The translations under genes were made by a program, and so were the position numbers. The notes below the pieces were generated by a model. The model worked only from the letters and a program-made list of their open reading frames with translations, did not search any database and had not been told where the DNA came from. 64,000 nt of DNA, taken from Lachnospiraceae bacterium. Its GTDB lineage: Bacteria > Bacillota > Clostridia > Lachnospirales > Lachnospiraceae. The stretch spans positions 66,865 through 130,864 of the forward strand of contig SVDZ01000002.1 of the NCBI GenBank assembly GCA_015057625.1, written 5' to 3'. Positions 45,415-54,203 of this stretch are shown here, piece after piece (within the stretch, counting starts at the first letter, position 1; each line of letters starts with the position of its first letter).

Positions 45415-46914
45415 ATGATAAATGGAGAAATAATAGTAGATAACTTTGCCGGTGGAGGTGGAGCTTCAACAGGAATTGAACTGGCAACTGGTTATAGCGT
45501 AGACATTGCAATTAATCATGATCCGGAAGCTATCAAAATGCACAAGGCGAATCATCCGCGAACAAAACATTATTGTGAATCAGTTTGGGATGTTAATCCA
45601 GTAGAAGCATGTAAAGGAAGACCGGTAGCACTTGCGTGGTTTAGTCCGGATTGCAAACATTTCAGTAAAGCTAAAGGCGGAAAACCAAAAGACAAAGCTA
45701 TAAGAGGGTTGGCATGGGTTGCACTAAGATGGGCTGCTTTAGTTAGACCTAGAGTGATAATGCTTGAGAATGTTGAGGAATTCAAAACGTGGGGACCACT
45801 TAACCGCAGCCATAGACCTATTAAGAATAAGCAAGGAGTTACTTTTGATAGATTTGTTAAGCAATTGAAGAATCTAGGTTATTCAGTTGAATTTAAAGAA
45901 CTAGTTGCAGCTGACTATGGAGCTCCTACAATGCGAAAAAGATTCTTTATGATTGCAAGGTGTGATGGTCAATCTATTGTATGGCCAGAACCTACACACG
46001 CTCCTTTGAAAAGTGAAGAAGTACAGCAGGGAATAAAGGAGCCTTACGTTGGAGCTTATACACAACTTGATTTCAGTTTACCGTGTCCTTCAATATTTGA
46101 TACCAAAGAAGAAATTAAAGAAAAATATGGAATACGGGCGGTTAGACCTTTGGCGCCTAAGACAATGGAACGTATTGCAAGAGGATTGAAGAAGTTTGTA
46201 ATCGATAATGCAGAGCCATTTATAGTGCCAATAGGTTATGGAGAAAAAAAAGGACAGAAGCCAAGAGTACATGATGTTAAAGAACCTTTACCAACTATTG
46301 TGAGCAGTGGAAAACATTATCTGATAAGTCCGTCACTAATTCAGTATCATTCAGAGACATCAGAGAATGAAGTGAGAGGACAAGCGATTCAAAAACCAAT
46401 AATGACGGTAGATGGTTCAAACAGATATGGGTTGGTTACATCTTTTCTCAGTAAATTTTACAAGACAGGAACTGGTCAAGATGTTAGAGAGCCACTTCAT
46501 ACAGTAACTACATCAGCAGGACATTTTGGAGAAGTAAGAGCCTTTTTAATTAAATACTACGGAGAAGGAACAGGACAGGACATAAAAGATCCTCTTGATA
46601 CCGTTACTTCAAGGGATAGATTCGGGTTAGTAACTATCGAAGGAGTTGATTATCAGATTGTTGACATAGGCCTGAGAATGCTTGAGCCAAAAGAGTTATA
46701 TGGATGCCAGGGATTTCCTGATGATTACATAATCGATAAAGATTACGAGGGAAATACTTATACGAGAAGTGAGCAGGTAAAGAGATGCGGTAATGCGGTT
46801 TGCCCACCTATTCCGGCAGCTTTGGTAAAGGCTAATTTGCCTGAGTTATGTGTAGCTACTAGAACACCTAATTTGAGAATAGATGATTCAGAAGCACAAT
46901 TGAGGTTTGCGTAG
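45415..46914 (+). CDS. Phage C5-cytosine DNA methyltransferase
   Basis: The 499-aa protein has the motif I FAGGGGASTG, motif IV SPDCKHFS (SPDC in place of PPC; catalytic Cys near residue 77), motif VI ENVEEF, motif VIII MRKRFFMIA and a GNAVCPP motif X. The central part carries three imperfect repeats around the GQD-x3-PL-x-TVT pattern (about 310-400). There is no adjacent restriction gene, so it probably protects phage DNA as an orphan enzyme. Recognition sequence is unknown. Confidence 0.93.
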   Translation: MINGEIIVDNFAGGGGASTGIELATGYSVDIAINHDPEAIKMHKANHPRTKHYCESVWDVNPVEACKGRPVALAWFSPDCKHFSKAKGGKPKDKAIRGLAWVALRWAALVRPRVIMLENVEEFKTWGPLNRSHRPIKNKQGVTFDRFVKQLKNLGYSVEFKELVAADYGAPTMRKRFFMIARCDGQSIVWPEPTHAPLKSEEVQQGIKEPYVGAYTQLDFSLPCPSIFDTKEEIKEKYGIRAVRPLAPKTMERIARGLKKFVIDNAEPFIVPIGYGEKKGQKPRVHDVKEPLPTIVSSGKHYLISPSLIQYHSETSENEVRGQAIQKPIMTVDGSNRYGLVTSFLSKFYKTGTGQDVREPLHTVTTSAGHFGEVRAFLIKYYGEGTGQDIKDPLDTVTSRDRFGLVTIEGVDYQIVDIGLRMLEPKELYGCQGFPDDYIIDKDYEGNTYTRSEQVKRCGNAVCPPIPAALVKANLPELCVATRTPNLRIDDSEAQLRFA

Positions 46915-46930
46915 GTGAAAGGAGAATGTA

Positions 46931-47347
46931 ATGGACAGAAGAAAAAGAATCAGAAAGGCAATTCAGAACGGATATAGTCCGATAGATGTTGCCAGAATGC
47001 AAGCCATAGCACGAACGGAAGCTAAGAAGATGGAACAGGAAGCAACTGAGATTGCATTTGTTGATATGCTAGCAGTCCCTTGTTCAGTACTGGCATTTGA
47101 CTATTGGCCTAAATCAGCCAAAAAGAAGATGCCGGAATTTATCAAAGAGGTCGTTAGCCTTTATGAGTCTATTCAAGTCGGGGCGGTCACAAGAGAAGAG
47201 ATTATAGAGGAGTTTGAAAAAAATTCGGGCATAAAACTAGAGGCGGAATGGTACAGAGCAAAGGAAGAGGCAAACAATGAAAGTCAAGGATTAGTCAAAG
47301 ATAGTCAAAGATTAGTCAAAGATAAGTCAAGGAGAGGCGAAATATGA
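46931..47347 (+). CDS. Hypothetical phage protein, 138 aa
   Basis: A helical protein beginning MDRRKRIRKAIQNGYSPIDV, resembling small phage proteins found downstream of methyltransferases. Its C-terminus is encoded by short tandem DNA repeats (GTCAAAGATTA type near 47283-47332) that give SQGLVKDSQRLVKDKS. GAAAGGAG precedes the ATG. No function is recognised. Confidence 0.7.
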   Translation: MDRRKRIRKAIQNGYSPIDVARMQAIARTEAKKMEQEATEIAFVDMLAVPCSVLAFDYWPKSAKKKMPEFIKEVVSLYESIQVGAVTREEIIEEFEKNSGIKLEAEWYRAKEEANNESQGLVKDSQRLVKDKSRRGEI

Positions 47348-47541
47348 GTGTAAACAAAAACTATGTAGTAATTGAGCAGATCGGAACGGACGTTGATAAG
47401 GGCAGGATAGACAAGAAAGCTCTGAAAAGATTCAAGCGACCTGCTTATGGAAAGTATGGTAAGGACATTAATGTCACTACCAGAGAGGAGACAGATGCGC
47501 GAGACAATAAAGATTCAAACAGTACTAGAGATAATTCATAA
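47344..47541 (+). CDS. Small hypothetical phage protein, 65 aa
   Basis: MSVNKNYVVIEQIGTDVDKG begins a charged, probably partly disordered protein. AGGAGAGGCG precedes the ATG and the gene overlaps the previous stop by 4 bp and the next gene by 47 bp. Confidence 0.6.
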   Translation: MSVNKNYVVIEQIGTDVDKGRIDKKALKRFKRPAYGKYGKDINVTTREETDARDNKDSNSTRDNS

Positions 47542-47716
47542 CATTGGTGGTTGTGATGCATCAGACGAGTACTCGAAAGGGTGGGATGATGCGTGCAACA
47601 CAATCTATGGAGAGGTTGAGAAGCTTAGGGACGTTGTTCCCGACATAAATGTCGGGAGCACGATACCAAAAGAACACAAGGAACATATTATGAACAGATT
47701 TATGAGGAGGAACTAG
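47495..47716 (+). CDS. Small hypothetical phage protein, 73 aa
   Basis: MRETIKIQTVLEIIHNIGGC starts at 47495 after AGAGGAG. The sequence EYSKGWDDACNTIYGEVEKL is a pattern seen in small clostridial phage proteins. Function unknown. Confidence 0.7.
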   Translation: MRETIKIQTVLEIIHNIGGCDASDEYSKGWDDACNTIYGEVEKLRDVVPDINVGSTIPKEHKEHIMNRFMRRN

Positions 47717-47718
47717 AG

Positions 47719-47991
47719 ATGATTAGTATTAACGAGAATGGAAATGGGAATGACTTGCACATGGAGGGAAATAAAATCACATTAATAATTGAAGCGTCAA
47801 TGATTATAGCAGGACTCCTGAAGAGCAAGGTGATAAATGAAAGAGACCTTGATTCTATGATTAGAGCAGTAAAGGAGTTAAACAAGGAAGACTGGGGCAA
47901 GCTTAAATATGCCAAGCAAAGAGAGGGCACATTTGATGATATTGCAAAGGTTGTAGGAAAGCACTTCCAGGGAGGTAATAAGGAAGAATGA
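47719..47991 (+). CDS. Hypothetical phage protein, 90 aa
   Basis: MISINENGNGNDLHMEGNKI starts a helical acidic protein with AGGAGG ahead of it, directly after the previous stop. No family is recognised. Confidence 0.7.
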   Translation: MISINENGNGNDLHMEGNKITLIIEASMIIAGLLKSKVINERDLDSMIRAVKELNKEDWGKLKYAKQREGTFDDIAKVVGKHFQGGNKEE

Positions 47992-48473
47992 AAGTGAAAT
48001 ATGACAAAGAAACACAAAGATGGTTTGAAAAAAATCTTGCACAACAGACAACGGTTATGAAGTGCGAAAAATGCGGGCTATTTTTTAAGCCATCTTTAGG
48101 GCATAAGTGCAGAGGTAGAAGAAAAATGAGATTAATTGATGCAGATGAACTAACAAACCAACTTGAAAATAAAAAAGTAAGTATTAATTACGAGATACCA
48201 ATAGAGGAAGTGCTAGGAGAAGATATTGATTTAGATGATTTTGGAGAACTTGTAAAAGATGCAATTAAGTCTTACAGGAAAATGATTTTGGACACTATTA
48301 AGACTATGCCGGCAATAGAGGAAAGACCAAAAGGAAAATGGGAAAAATTTAGTGTTATGGATTTTGTAAGAGAAGAAGAGGTTTTGAAATGTAATCAATG
48401 CGATTGGCTAAATGGATATATTGCATATAATTTTTGCCCAAACTGCGGAGCAGAGATGGAGGTGGAACAATGA
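47988..48473 (+). CDS. Zinc-ribbon phage protein, possible in-frame fusion of two genes
   Basis: The first 46 residues form one zinc-binding unit (CEKCGLFF...KC). From MRLIDADEL at 48126 the protein resembles a separate phage family with a C-terminal CNQC and CPNCG ribbon, which often starts with exactly those residues. GAGGTAGAAG precedes that internal ATG, so a second start is plausible. As one ORF it is 161 aa. Confidence 0.7.
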   Translation: MKVKYDKETQRWFEKNLAQQTTVMKCEKCGLFFKPSLGHKCRGRRKMRLIDADELTNQLENKKVSINYEIPIEEVLGEDIDLDDFGELVKDAIKSYRKMILDTIKTMPAIEERPKGKWEKFSVMDFVREEEVLKCNQCDWLNGYIAYNFCPNCGAEMEVEQ

Positions 48474-48730
48474 CACACGAACTAAAAATTATAGACAAAT
48501 ATTTTATTGCAGTACGAAACGGAACTAAAAATTTTGAATTAAGAAAAAACGATAGAAATTTTAATGTCGGAGACATTCTGATACTTTGGAAAGTTGACGA
48601 AAACGGAAATAGAACAGGTGAATATCTTAAAAGAAAAATAATGTATATCTTACAAGATTGCCCAGAGTATGGACTCAAAGAAGGATATTGCATTTTGAGT
48701 CTTGGTTATATGTGGGAAGTTATAAAGTGA
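48470..48730 (+). CDS. DUF3850 (ASCH/PUA-like) protein
   Basis: The 86-aa protein has THELKIIDKYFIAVRNGTKN and FELRKNDRNFNVGDILIL, typical of DUF3850, an ASCH-like fold predicted to bind RNA. The start at 48470 follows GGAGGTGG and overlaps the previous stop. Confidence 0.85.
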   Translation: MTHELKIIDKYFIAVRNGTKNFELRKNDRNFNVGDILILWKVDENGNRTGEYLKRKIMYILQDCPEYGLKEGYCILSLGYMWEVIK

Positions 48731-48739
48731 GATGGAATA

Positions 48740-48916
48740 ATGGCAAAATTGTGTAAGGATTGCGAACACTTTGAAATATTGTACGAGCCACTAATGAGTG
48801 GCGGTCAGTGTTGGGATTGGGGAAAAGCACACTGTAAGAAGTATGACGCGTATGTGGATTTTATAAACCATAATAAATTCAAGTGGGTATCTTGTATTGA
48901 GGAGGTGGAAGAATGA
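48740..48916 (+). CDS. Cys-rich small phage protein, 58 aa
   Basis: MAKLCKDCEHFEILYEPLMS starts a protein with four to five Cys residues (CKDC, QCWDWGKAHC) suggesting a zinc-binding fold. GATGGAATA precedes the ATG. It is linked by an ATGA overlap to the next gene. Confidence 0.65.
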   Translation: MAKLCKDCEHFEILYEPLMSGGQCWDWGKAHCKKYDAYVDFINHNKFKWVSCIEEVEE

Positions 48917-49080
48917 GTGCTTGTACAGGTTGTGGATTTTGGGATGCTGATAGTGAATGTTGTAGTTGTCCGTCATGGGAAATGTGGTATGCATGCCCTA
49001 TTGAGTCAGAAAGACCTGAAAACAAAAAAGCAATGGAAGATTATATAAAACAACTTACAGAAAGTGAGGTGGAAGAATGA
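48913..49080 (+). CDS. Cys-rich small phage protein, 55 aa
   Basis: MSACTGCGFWDADSECCSCP shows six Cys residues in the first 20 and a seventh later, a likely metal-binding knuckle. GGAGGTGG precedes the ATG. It overlaps both neighbours by 4 bp, so the group is translated as a chain. Confidence 0.65.
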   Translation: MSACTGCGFWDADSECCSCPSWEMWYACPIESERPENKKAMEDYIKQLTESEVEE

Positions 49081-49442
49081 AAAAGATAATAATAATTAGC
49101 ATAGTGGCTTTACTATTAGCAGGGTGCGAAAAGCAAGAGCCAAAGCATTACAGAATAGTATCAGCAAGGTACACGGTTAAAGAGTACGACAACGTCGAAA
49201 AAGACCATTTAAGAAGTACAGACGAGCATCCGAGATATAAAACGGTTCACTACGAGGACGAGTACATAGAAGTAGTAGCAGAAAACAACGGCGAATATAT
49301 CAAGGAAAAGCAACGTGTTGAAGCCGTAGAGATAAGTACGAGAAACGAGGTTATAGATGATTGGGGACGCACAATATATCTTACCGCAGAAAATTATGGA
49401 AAAGTATTAAAAGAGGGATTAATAGAGATAGAGGAGGAATAA
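49077..49442 (+). CDS. Prophage-encoded lipoprotein
   Basis: The 121-aa protein has a signal peptide MKKIIIISIVALLLAGC with lipobox LLAGC, so it should be lipidated and surface-anchored. The mature part is charged and mixed beta. Phage lipoproteins often block superinfection by interfering with DNA entry or the receptor; no family match is recognised here. GAGGTGG precedes the ATG. Confidence 0.75.
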   Translation: MKKIIIISIVALLLAGCEKQEPKHYRIVSARYTVKEYDNVEKDHLRSTDEHPRYKTVHYEDEYIEVVAENNGEYIKEKQRVEAVEISTRNEVIDDWGRTIYLTAENYGKVLKEGLIEIEEE

Positions 49443-49627
49443 TGAATGTATGGATGAAGATAGAAAAAGATAAATACGAGCTTCCTGTTGCGGTCGCTAA
49501 CACTGCTCAAGAACTAGCAAATATATGCGGAACAAACGTGCATAGTGTTATGTCGATTGTTTCAAAAACTAAAAAGGGAATCATAAAGAAACCAACATAC
49601 ATTAAGGTCGAGATAGAGGAGGAGTAA
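49442..49627 (+). CDS. Small hypothetical phage protein, 61 aa
   Basis: MNVWMKIEKDKYELPVAVAN starts a small protein with GTNVHSVMSIVSK, a short helix-turn-helix-like pattern often seen in clostridial phage proteins. GAGGAGG precedes the ATG, which overlaps the lipoprotein stop. Confidence 0.7.
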   Translation: MNVWMKIEKDKYELPVAVANTAQELANICGTNVHSVMSIVSKTKKGIIKKPTYIKVEIEEE

Positions 49628-49792
49628 ATGAAAATATTAGCATTTATCGGTTTGCTTACAATCTGTATTGTCATTTGTTCAGTTATCGGAACAGTTTTGG
49701 CTTTATTAACTGATATAGACGAATACAGAAAGCGCGAAAAGTGGAGCAGAACACTTGATGAAGATTCAAGGGTAGGAAAGGATAAAGATTAG
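49628..49792 (+). CDS. Small phage membrane protein, 54 aa
   Basis: MKILAFIGLLTICIVICSVI begins a single transmembrane helix of about 24 residues followed by a charged cytoplasmic tail. GAGGAGT precedes the ATG. Role unknown. Confidence 0.65.
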   Translation: MKILAFIGLLTICIVICSVIGTVLALLTDIDEYRKREKWSRTLDEDSRVGKDKD

Positions 49793-49810
49793 CAACAAGG
49801 GGGTTATAAT

Positions 49811-50230
49811 TTGACAGCTAAAGAATACTTACTGAGATACAAGGAAGCAAAAAACGAAATAACATACACTCTGGAAGAACTTGAAAAAATGAGAACAATG
49901 ATAACACAGGTTAAGGCAGCGCAGAGCGATTCTGAACGAGTAAAATCGAGTGGTAGTCAGGATCCACTTGGTGATGCAATTGCCACTTTAGTGATGATGG
50001 AAGAAGAAATGTGCGATAAGGTCTCAACAATGAAAGAGATTAAAAGGGAGATTGAATATACGCTTTCCCAGATTAAGGACAGCGACTTGAAGAACATCTT
50101 GTGCCTAAGATACTTACTTGACAAGTCATGGGAAGAGATAGCTATTACACTTAACATATCATACAGACATACTACTAGATTGCACGGAATCGCATTACAA
50201 AAAGTTGATGAGATAATAAAGATGTCCTAG
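49811..50230 (+). CDS. DUF1492/ArpU-like sigma-factor-like late regulator
   Basis: The 139-aa protein has a helical N-terminus and a C-terminal sigma-70 region-4-like helix-turn-helix (LRYLLDKSWEEIAITLNISYRHTTRLH). ArpU-type proteins turn on late phage genes. It starts with TTG after AAGGGGG. It lies just before the candidate late promoter, matching such phages. Confidence 0.82.
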   Translation: MTAKEYLLRYKEAKNEITYTLEELEKMRTMITQVKAAQSDSERVKSSGSQDPLGDAIATLVMMEEEMCDKVSTMKEIKREIEYTLSQIKDSDLKNILCLRYLLDKSWEEIAITLNISYRHTTRLHGIALQKVDEIIKMS

Positions 50231-50257
50231 AATGTCCTACTTGACACGTGTTATAGT
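50222..50257 (+). promoter_or_regulatory. Candidate phage late promoter
   Basis: Direct repeats ATGTCCTA at 50222 and 50232 (10-bp period) lie ahead of TATAGT at 50252. No normal -35 is placed 17 bp upstream of it. The repeats would suit binding by the sigma-like regulator whose gene ends here. This is inference. Confidence 0.5.
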
Positions 50258-50289
50258 GTAAGTGGTGAAAGAGTATCAAAGAGATATTT

Positions 50290-50516
50290 TTCATTTCAAT
50301 CTTCTTTTGTTCTTCATAGTATGACAAGGGGCAGATATGTTCGGGTTATATCTGCTCCAAGATAAAGAAGAGTTATTAATTTGAACCATATACGTTTTCC
50401 ATACGGTTTTTACCTCCTTGCAGCGAGTCTTATTAATATAGGGCTCGCTGTTTTGTCCTAGGTAGAAATAATCTTCCACTATTTGGTACGATACCAAGAG
50501 GAAGGAGGCAGATTGC
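50290..50516 (+). ncRNA. Structured non-coding segment before the packaging genes
   Basis: The 290-bp gap holds no convincing gene up to 50517. Hairpins include GGGGCAGATAT/ATATCTGCTCC (50329-50357), GCAGCGAG/CTCGCTG (about 50420-50450) and TTGGTA/TACCAA with outer CTTCC/GGAAG just before the next ribosome binding site. Outer CTTCTTT may pair with AAAGAAG. It could be a leader, an RNA or the packaging site region. Confidence 0.45.
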
Positions 50517-50678
50517 ATGGATGAATCAATAATAAAAGACAAAATCAAAAAAATTAATGAGCTGATTAATAAAACTAAGAAATTTGATTTGGATGATAAG
50601 CCAGTAATGGATGTGATAACACATGCTAACGCAACTATATTGATGTATTCAAATCTTATAACGCTATTATCGGAATAG
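50517..50678 (+). CDS. Small hypothetical phage protein, 53 aa
   Basis: [20 protein letters not shown] starts a helical peptide with GGAAGGAGG upstream. It is separated from terS by a terminator-like hairpin. Confidence 0.7.
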   Translation: MDESIIKDKIKKINELINKTKKFDLDDKPVMDVITHANATILMYSNLITLLSE

Positions 50679-50689
50679 CTCAAAAAACG

Positions 50690-50715
50690 AGGATGCCTTA
50701 GGGTGTCCTTTTTTA
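50690..50715 (+). terminator. Hairpin with T-run before terS
   Basis: AGGATGCC pairs with GGTGTCCT (two wobbles), then six T. It may attenuate transcription into terS. Confidence 0.6.
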
Positions 50716-50745
50716 ATACAAACAAGAAAGACAAGAGAGGTGGTG

Positions 50746-51552
50746 TTGTTGAGCCATGAATTAAAAATATATGAATTAGCAGAAACAGACTACATGAACG
50801 GTCTTAAATATAAAGAGATTGCAGAAAAATACAACGTCACAATTAACACCGTTAAGAGCTGGAAGACCAGGTATGGTTGGAATAGAAAAGGCAAAAAAAG
50901 TGTGCACACAAAACAAGAAAAAGTGTGCACACAAAAAGAAATGCTAGAGGAGAGCGTTGAAAAGGTAAATGAGCAGGATGAACTGACTGATAAGCAGAAG
51001 TTGTTCTGTGTATATTACATTCGCTCTTTTAACGCGACAAAGGCATATCAGAAAGCATACGGTTGCAAATATGAAACTGCTCAAGTAAAAGGTAGCATAC
51101 TACTCAGAAAGAAAAAGATTAAAGATTTAATATCAGAGCTGCGTCAAAGCAGACTTAATCGTGAGATTCTGACAGAGGAAGACATATTCCAGAGATACAT
51201 GGACATAGCTTTTGCAGATATGACAGATTATTTCAGTTTTGATAGCACACACATTGTTGCAAATAACTCTGATGAAGTTGATGGCAGCCTTATCGACGAG
51301 ATACGAATTTTTGACGGCAGAGTGTCAGCAATAAAACTTCCGGATAGAATGAAAGCTCTACAATGGCTGTCTGAACATATGAACATAGCTACTGATGAAC
51401 AGAAACTGCGTATCAAACAGATGCAGGTTGATATTGACAGAAAGACTGGTCACGGAAATGATGATGAGTTGACCAAAGTTGATGAGCTATTAAATCAATT
51501 AAAAATGAATGCAGTTAATATGCAGGGTAAAAAGCAGGCAGGTGATGAGTAA
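50746..51552 (+). CDS. terS: Terminase small subunit
   Basis: The roughly 269-aa protein has an N-terminal helix-turn-helix ([21 protein letters not shown]), a linker with a short tandem repeat [13 protein letters not shown], and the Terminase_2 domain ([22 protein letters not shown]...). It recognises the packaging site. Non-ATG starts GTG, GTG, TTG, TTG lie in a row from 50740; GAGAGG favours TTG at 50746 or 50749. It overlaps terL. Confidence 0.92.
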   Translation: MLSHELKIYELAETDYMNGLKYKEIAEKYNVTINTVKSWKTRYGWNRKGKKSVHTKQEKVCTQKEMLEESVEKVNEQDELTDKQKLFCVYYIRSFNATKAYQKAYGCKYETAQVKGSILLRKKKIKDLISELRQSRLNREILTEEDIFQRYMDIAFADMTDYFSFDSTHIVANNSDEVDGSLIDEIRIFDGRVSAIKLPDRMKALQWLSEHMNIATDEQKLRIKQMQVDIDRKTGHGNDDELTKVDELLNQLKMNAVNMQGKKQAGDE

Positions 51553-52805
51553 TGCTGTTAAGTCCAAAGCAGAATGAATTCATAGCTAATGCTCATCACA
51601 GATACAATATCAAAGTCGGAGCTACTCGTTCCGGCAAGTCGTATATGGATATCTTCTGGACTATTCCATTCAGAATCAGAGAACGTGTAGGGTTGGATGG
51701 TCTCAATGCCATTATTGGAGTTTCAAAAGGGACTATTGAGCGTAATGTCCTACAGCCAATGCGTGAGATATATGGATCTGATCTTGTTGGAGAGATAGGC
51801 TCTGATAACATAGTTGAACTGTTTGGAGATAAAGCATATTGTCTGGGAGCTGAAAAGATTAGTCAGGTTGCAAAGCTTAGAGGGGCATCCCTCAAGTATG
51901 TTTACGGTGATGAGATAGCTGAGTGGAACAAGGAAGTGTTTGAGCTTCTTAAATCTCGTTTGGATAAGCCGTACAGCTGCTTTGATGGCGCGTGTAATCC
52001 TGATAATCCTAATCATTGGTTTAAAAAATTCATTGATTCGGATGTTGATATATATCTTCAAAATTATACTATTTTTGACAATCCGTTTTTGCCGGAAGAT
52101 TTCGTTAAGAATCTGTGCAAAGAGTACTTCGGGTCTGTTTATTATGACAGATACATCAGAGGCTTATGGGTTGCTGCAGAAGGTGCGGTTTACAAATTAT
52201 TTAATGATGCGCTTGCGAAGACTGTGAATCCATTCAAGCTTGAAGTTAAAGCACAAAACATAATGGCGATAAATGTAGGAGTCGACTTTGGTGGTTCCGG
52301 ATCAGGTCATGCTTTTGTAGCTACAGGATATACAAGAGGTTTCAATGAGATTATAGCTCTGGCATCTGAAAGAATAGACTGTAGCAACAATGATATCGAT
52401 CCTGAAAAGTTAGGACAAATGTTTGTCGATTTTATTCTCAAAGTGCTAAATATATATGGATTTGTAACTTGTGTGTATTGCGATTCTGCAGAGCAGACAT
52501 TAATTGCCGGCTTAAGGTCAACCGCAAGAAAGAGTGGATTAGGCTGGCTTAGAATTGAAAATGCTTTAAAAACAACCATAAATGACCGAATCAGATTCGT
52601 ACAGCGAATGATGGGGCAGAACAGATTCAGATATATGTCAGAAATGTGTGATTCATTAGAATTAGCTATGTCAGGAGCCTTGTGGAATCCTAAGAACCTA
52701 ACTAAAGATGAGAGATTAGATGATGGCACGAGTGACATAGACACGCTTGATGCCTTTGAATATACATTTGAAAGAGATATGAGTCAGTTCATAAGAAACG
52801 AATAG
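51552..52805 (+). CDS. terL: Terminase large subunit (PBSX type)
   Basis: The 417-aa protein has Walker A GATRSGKSY (near residue 22), Walker B YVYGDEIAEW, and a C-terminal nuclease with VGVDFGGSGSGHAF and YCDSAE. It powers DNA packaging. GGTGATGAGT precedes the ATG. Confidence 0.95.
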   Translation: MLLSPKQNEFIANAHHRYNIKVGATRSGKSYMDIFWTIPFRIRERVGLDGLNAIIGVSKGTIERNVLQPMREIYGSDLVGEIGSDNIVELFGDKAYCLGAEKISQVAKLRGASLKYVYGDEIAEWNKEVFELLKSRLDKPYSCFDGACNPDNPNHWFKKFIDSDVDIYLQNYTIFDNPFLPEDFVKNLCKEYFGSVYYDRYIRGLWVAAEGAVYKLFNDALAKTVNPFKLEVKAQNIMAINVGVDFGGSGSGHAFVATGYTRGFNEIIALASERIDCSNNDIDPEKLGQMFVDFILKVLNIYGFVTCVYCDSAEQTLIAGLRSTARKSGLGWLRIENALKTTINDRIRFVQRMMGQNRFRYMSEMCDSLELAMSGALWNPKNLTKDERLDDGTSDIDTLDAFEYTFERDMSQFIRNE

Positions 52806-52821
52806 AGGTGAGATAGAAAAG

Positions 52822-54201
52822 ATGAAATATTCAAATATGGTAGCTCAACTTCCAAGAGCAATTAATGCAAGAACTGAAGAGCCAATAAGCCTTATACATT
52901 TAAGTGAGATGGCAAGATACATAGAGCTATGGGATTCAATGTACAGAAATGAAGCTCCATGGCTGACTAAGGATGTATCAAGCTGCAACTTACCTGCAAG
53001 TGTAGCATCTGAGGTGTCTCGATTAGTTACTTTGGAATTGCAGTCGGAAGTAACAGGAAGTCAGAGAGCAGACTATCTCAATACTCAGTATCAGAAAGTT
53101 AGAAAGTCATTAAGAAAATATGTTGAATATGGATGCGCAAAGGGAAGCTTAGTCTTTAAGCCATACGTCACAGACAAAGGAATAGCTGTGCAGTACGTTC
53201 AGGCAGATGGTTTCTTTCCGGTTGCATTTGATGATTCTGACAATATGACTGACTGCATCTTTACAGAACAGTTCAGGGAAAACAAGAGAGTCTACACAAG
53301 AGTTGAGCGCCACAGATTATCAGGAGATATCTTGACGATAACCAATATGGCCTTTGTTAGCTCAAATACAACTACTCTTGGAAGTGGTATTCCTCTCAAT
53401 ATGGTCCCTAAATGGAGCGAGTTAAGCGAGGAAATGAAGTTTAGTGGTGTTGAGAAGCTGCCTATAGGTTTCTTTAAGATGCCATTAGCAAATACGGTAG
53501 AAGCAGAATCGCCATTAGGTGTATCTGTATATTCCAGAGCTGTTGATACGATTAAGAAAGCAGACGAGAGATATTCGCAGATTGATTGGGAATATGTATC
53601 AAAAGAAGCTGCAGTACATATTGCTACATCAATGCTTAAATACAACAAGAATACAGATAAATTTGAGTATCCCGGTGGCAAGAACAGATTGTATCGCAAC
53701 CTTGAATACAACATTGGAGCAACAGACAAGCCATTATTGGATGTGTATTCTCCGGACATAAGAGACCAGAGTTTGTACAACGGATTCAACAATCAGCTTA
53801 AATTGGTTGAATTCAATTGCCATTTAGCTTATGGTACTCTTTCAGATCCGAACAATGTTGATAAAACGGCAGAGGAAATTAAGACAAGCAAGCAGCGGTC
53901 TTATACAATGGTTTCTGATACACAGATGGCGCTGCAGACTGCGTTAGAAGATTTGGTTGATGCAATGAACTTCTGGGCAAGCATCTATCAGTTAACTCCG
54001 GAAGGCGCAATCAATGTTGGATTTGTTTGGGATGATAGCATTATTGTTGATGCCGAAAAAGAAAGACAGACTGACAGAGCAGATGTTGCAATGGGAGCTA
54101 TGTCAGTTGTTGAATACAGGGCCAAGTGGTATGGAGAGCCTGAAGAGGTTGCAAGGCAGAAGATAGAAGGTGTCCAAGTGGACGAAGGGGTTGATGAATA
54201 A
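52822..54201 (+). CDS. Portal protein (SPP1 gp6-like)
   Basis: The 459-aa protein has the usual portal length and position after terL and before the minor head protein, and matches the SPP1-type portal pattern (NVDKTAEEIKTSKQRSY...). It forms the dodecameric DNA channel. GAGGTGAG precedes the ATG. Confidence 0.92.
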   Translation: MKYSNMVAQLPRAINARTEEPISLIHLSEMARYIELWDSMYRNEAPWLTKDVSSCNLPASVASEVSRLVTLELQSEVTGSQRADYLNTQYQKVRKSLRKYVEYGCAKGSLVFKPYVTDKGIAVQYVQADGFFPVAFDDSDNMTDCIFTEQFRENKRVYTRVERHRLSGDILTITNMAFVSSNTTTLGSGIPLNMVPKWSELSEEMKFSGVEKLPIGFFKMPLANTVEAESPLGVSVYSRAVDTIKKADERYSQIDWEYVSKEAAVHIATSMLKYNKNTDKFEYPGGKNRLYRNLEYNIGATDKPLLDVYSPDIRDQSLYNGFNNQLKLVEFNCHLAYGTLSDPNNVDKTAEEIKTSKQRSYTMVSDTQMALQTALEDLVDAMNFWASIYQLTPEGAINVGFVWDDSIIVDAEKERQTDRADVAMGAMSVVEYRAKWYGEPEEVARQKIEGVQVDEGVDE

Positions 54202-54203
54202 TC

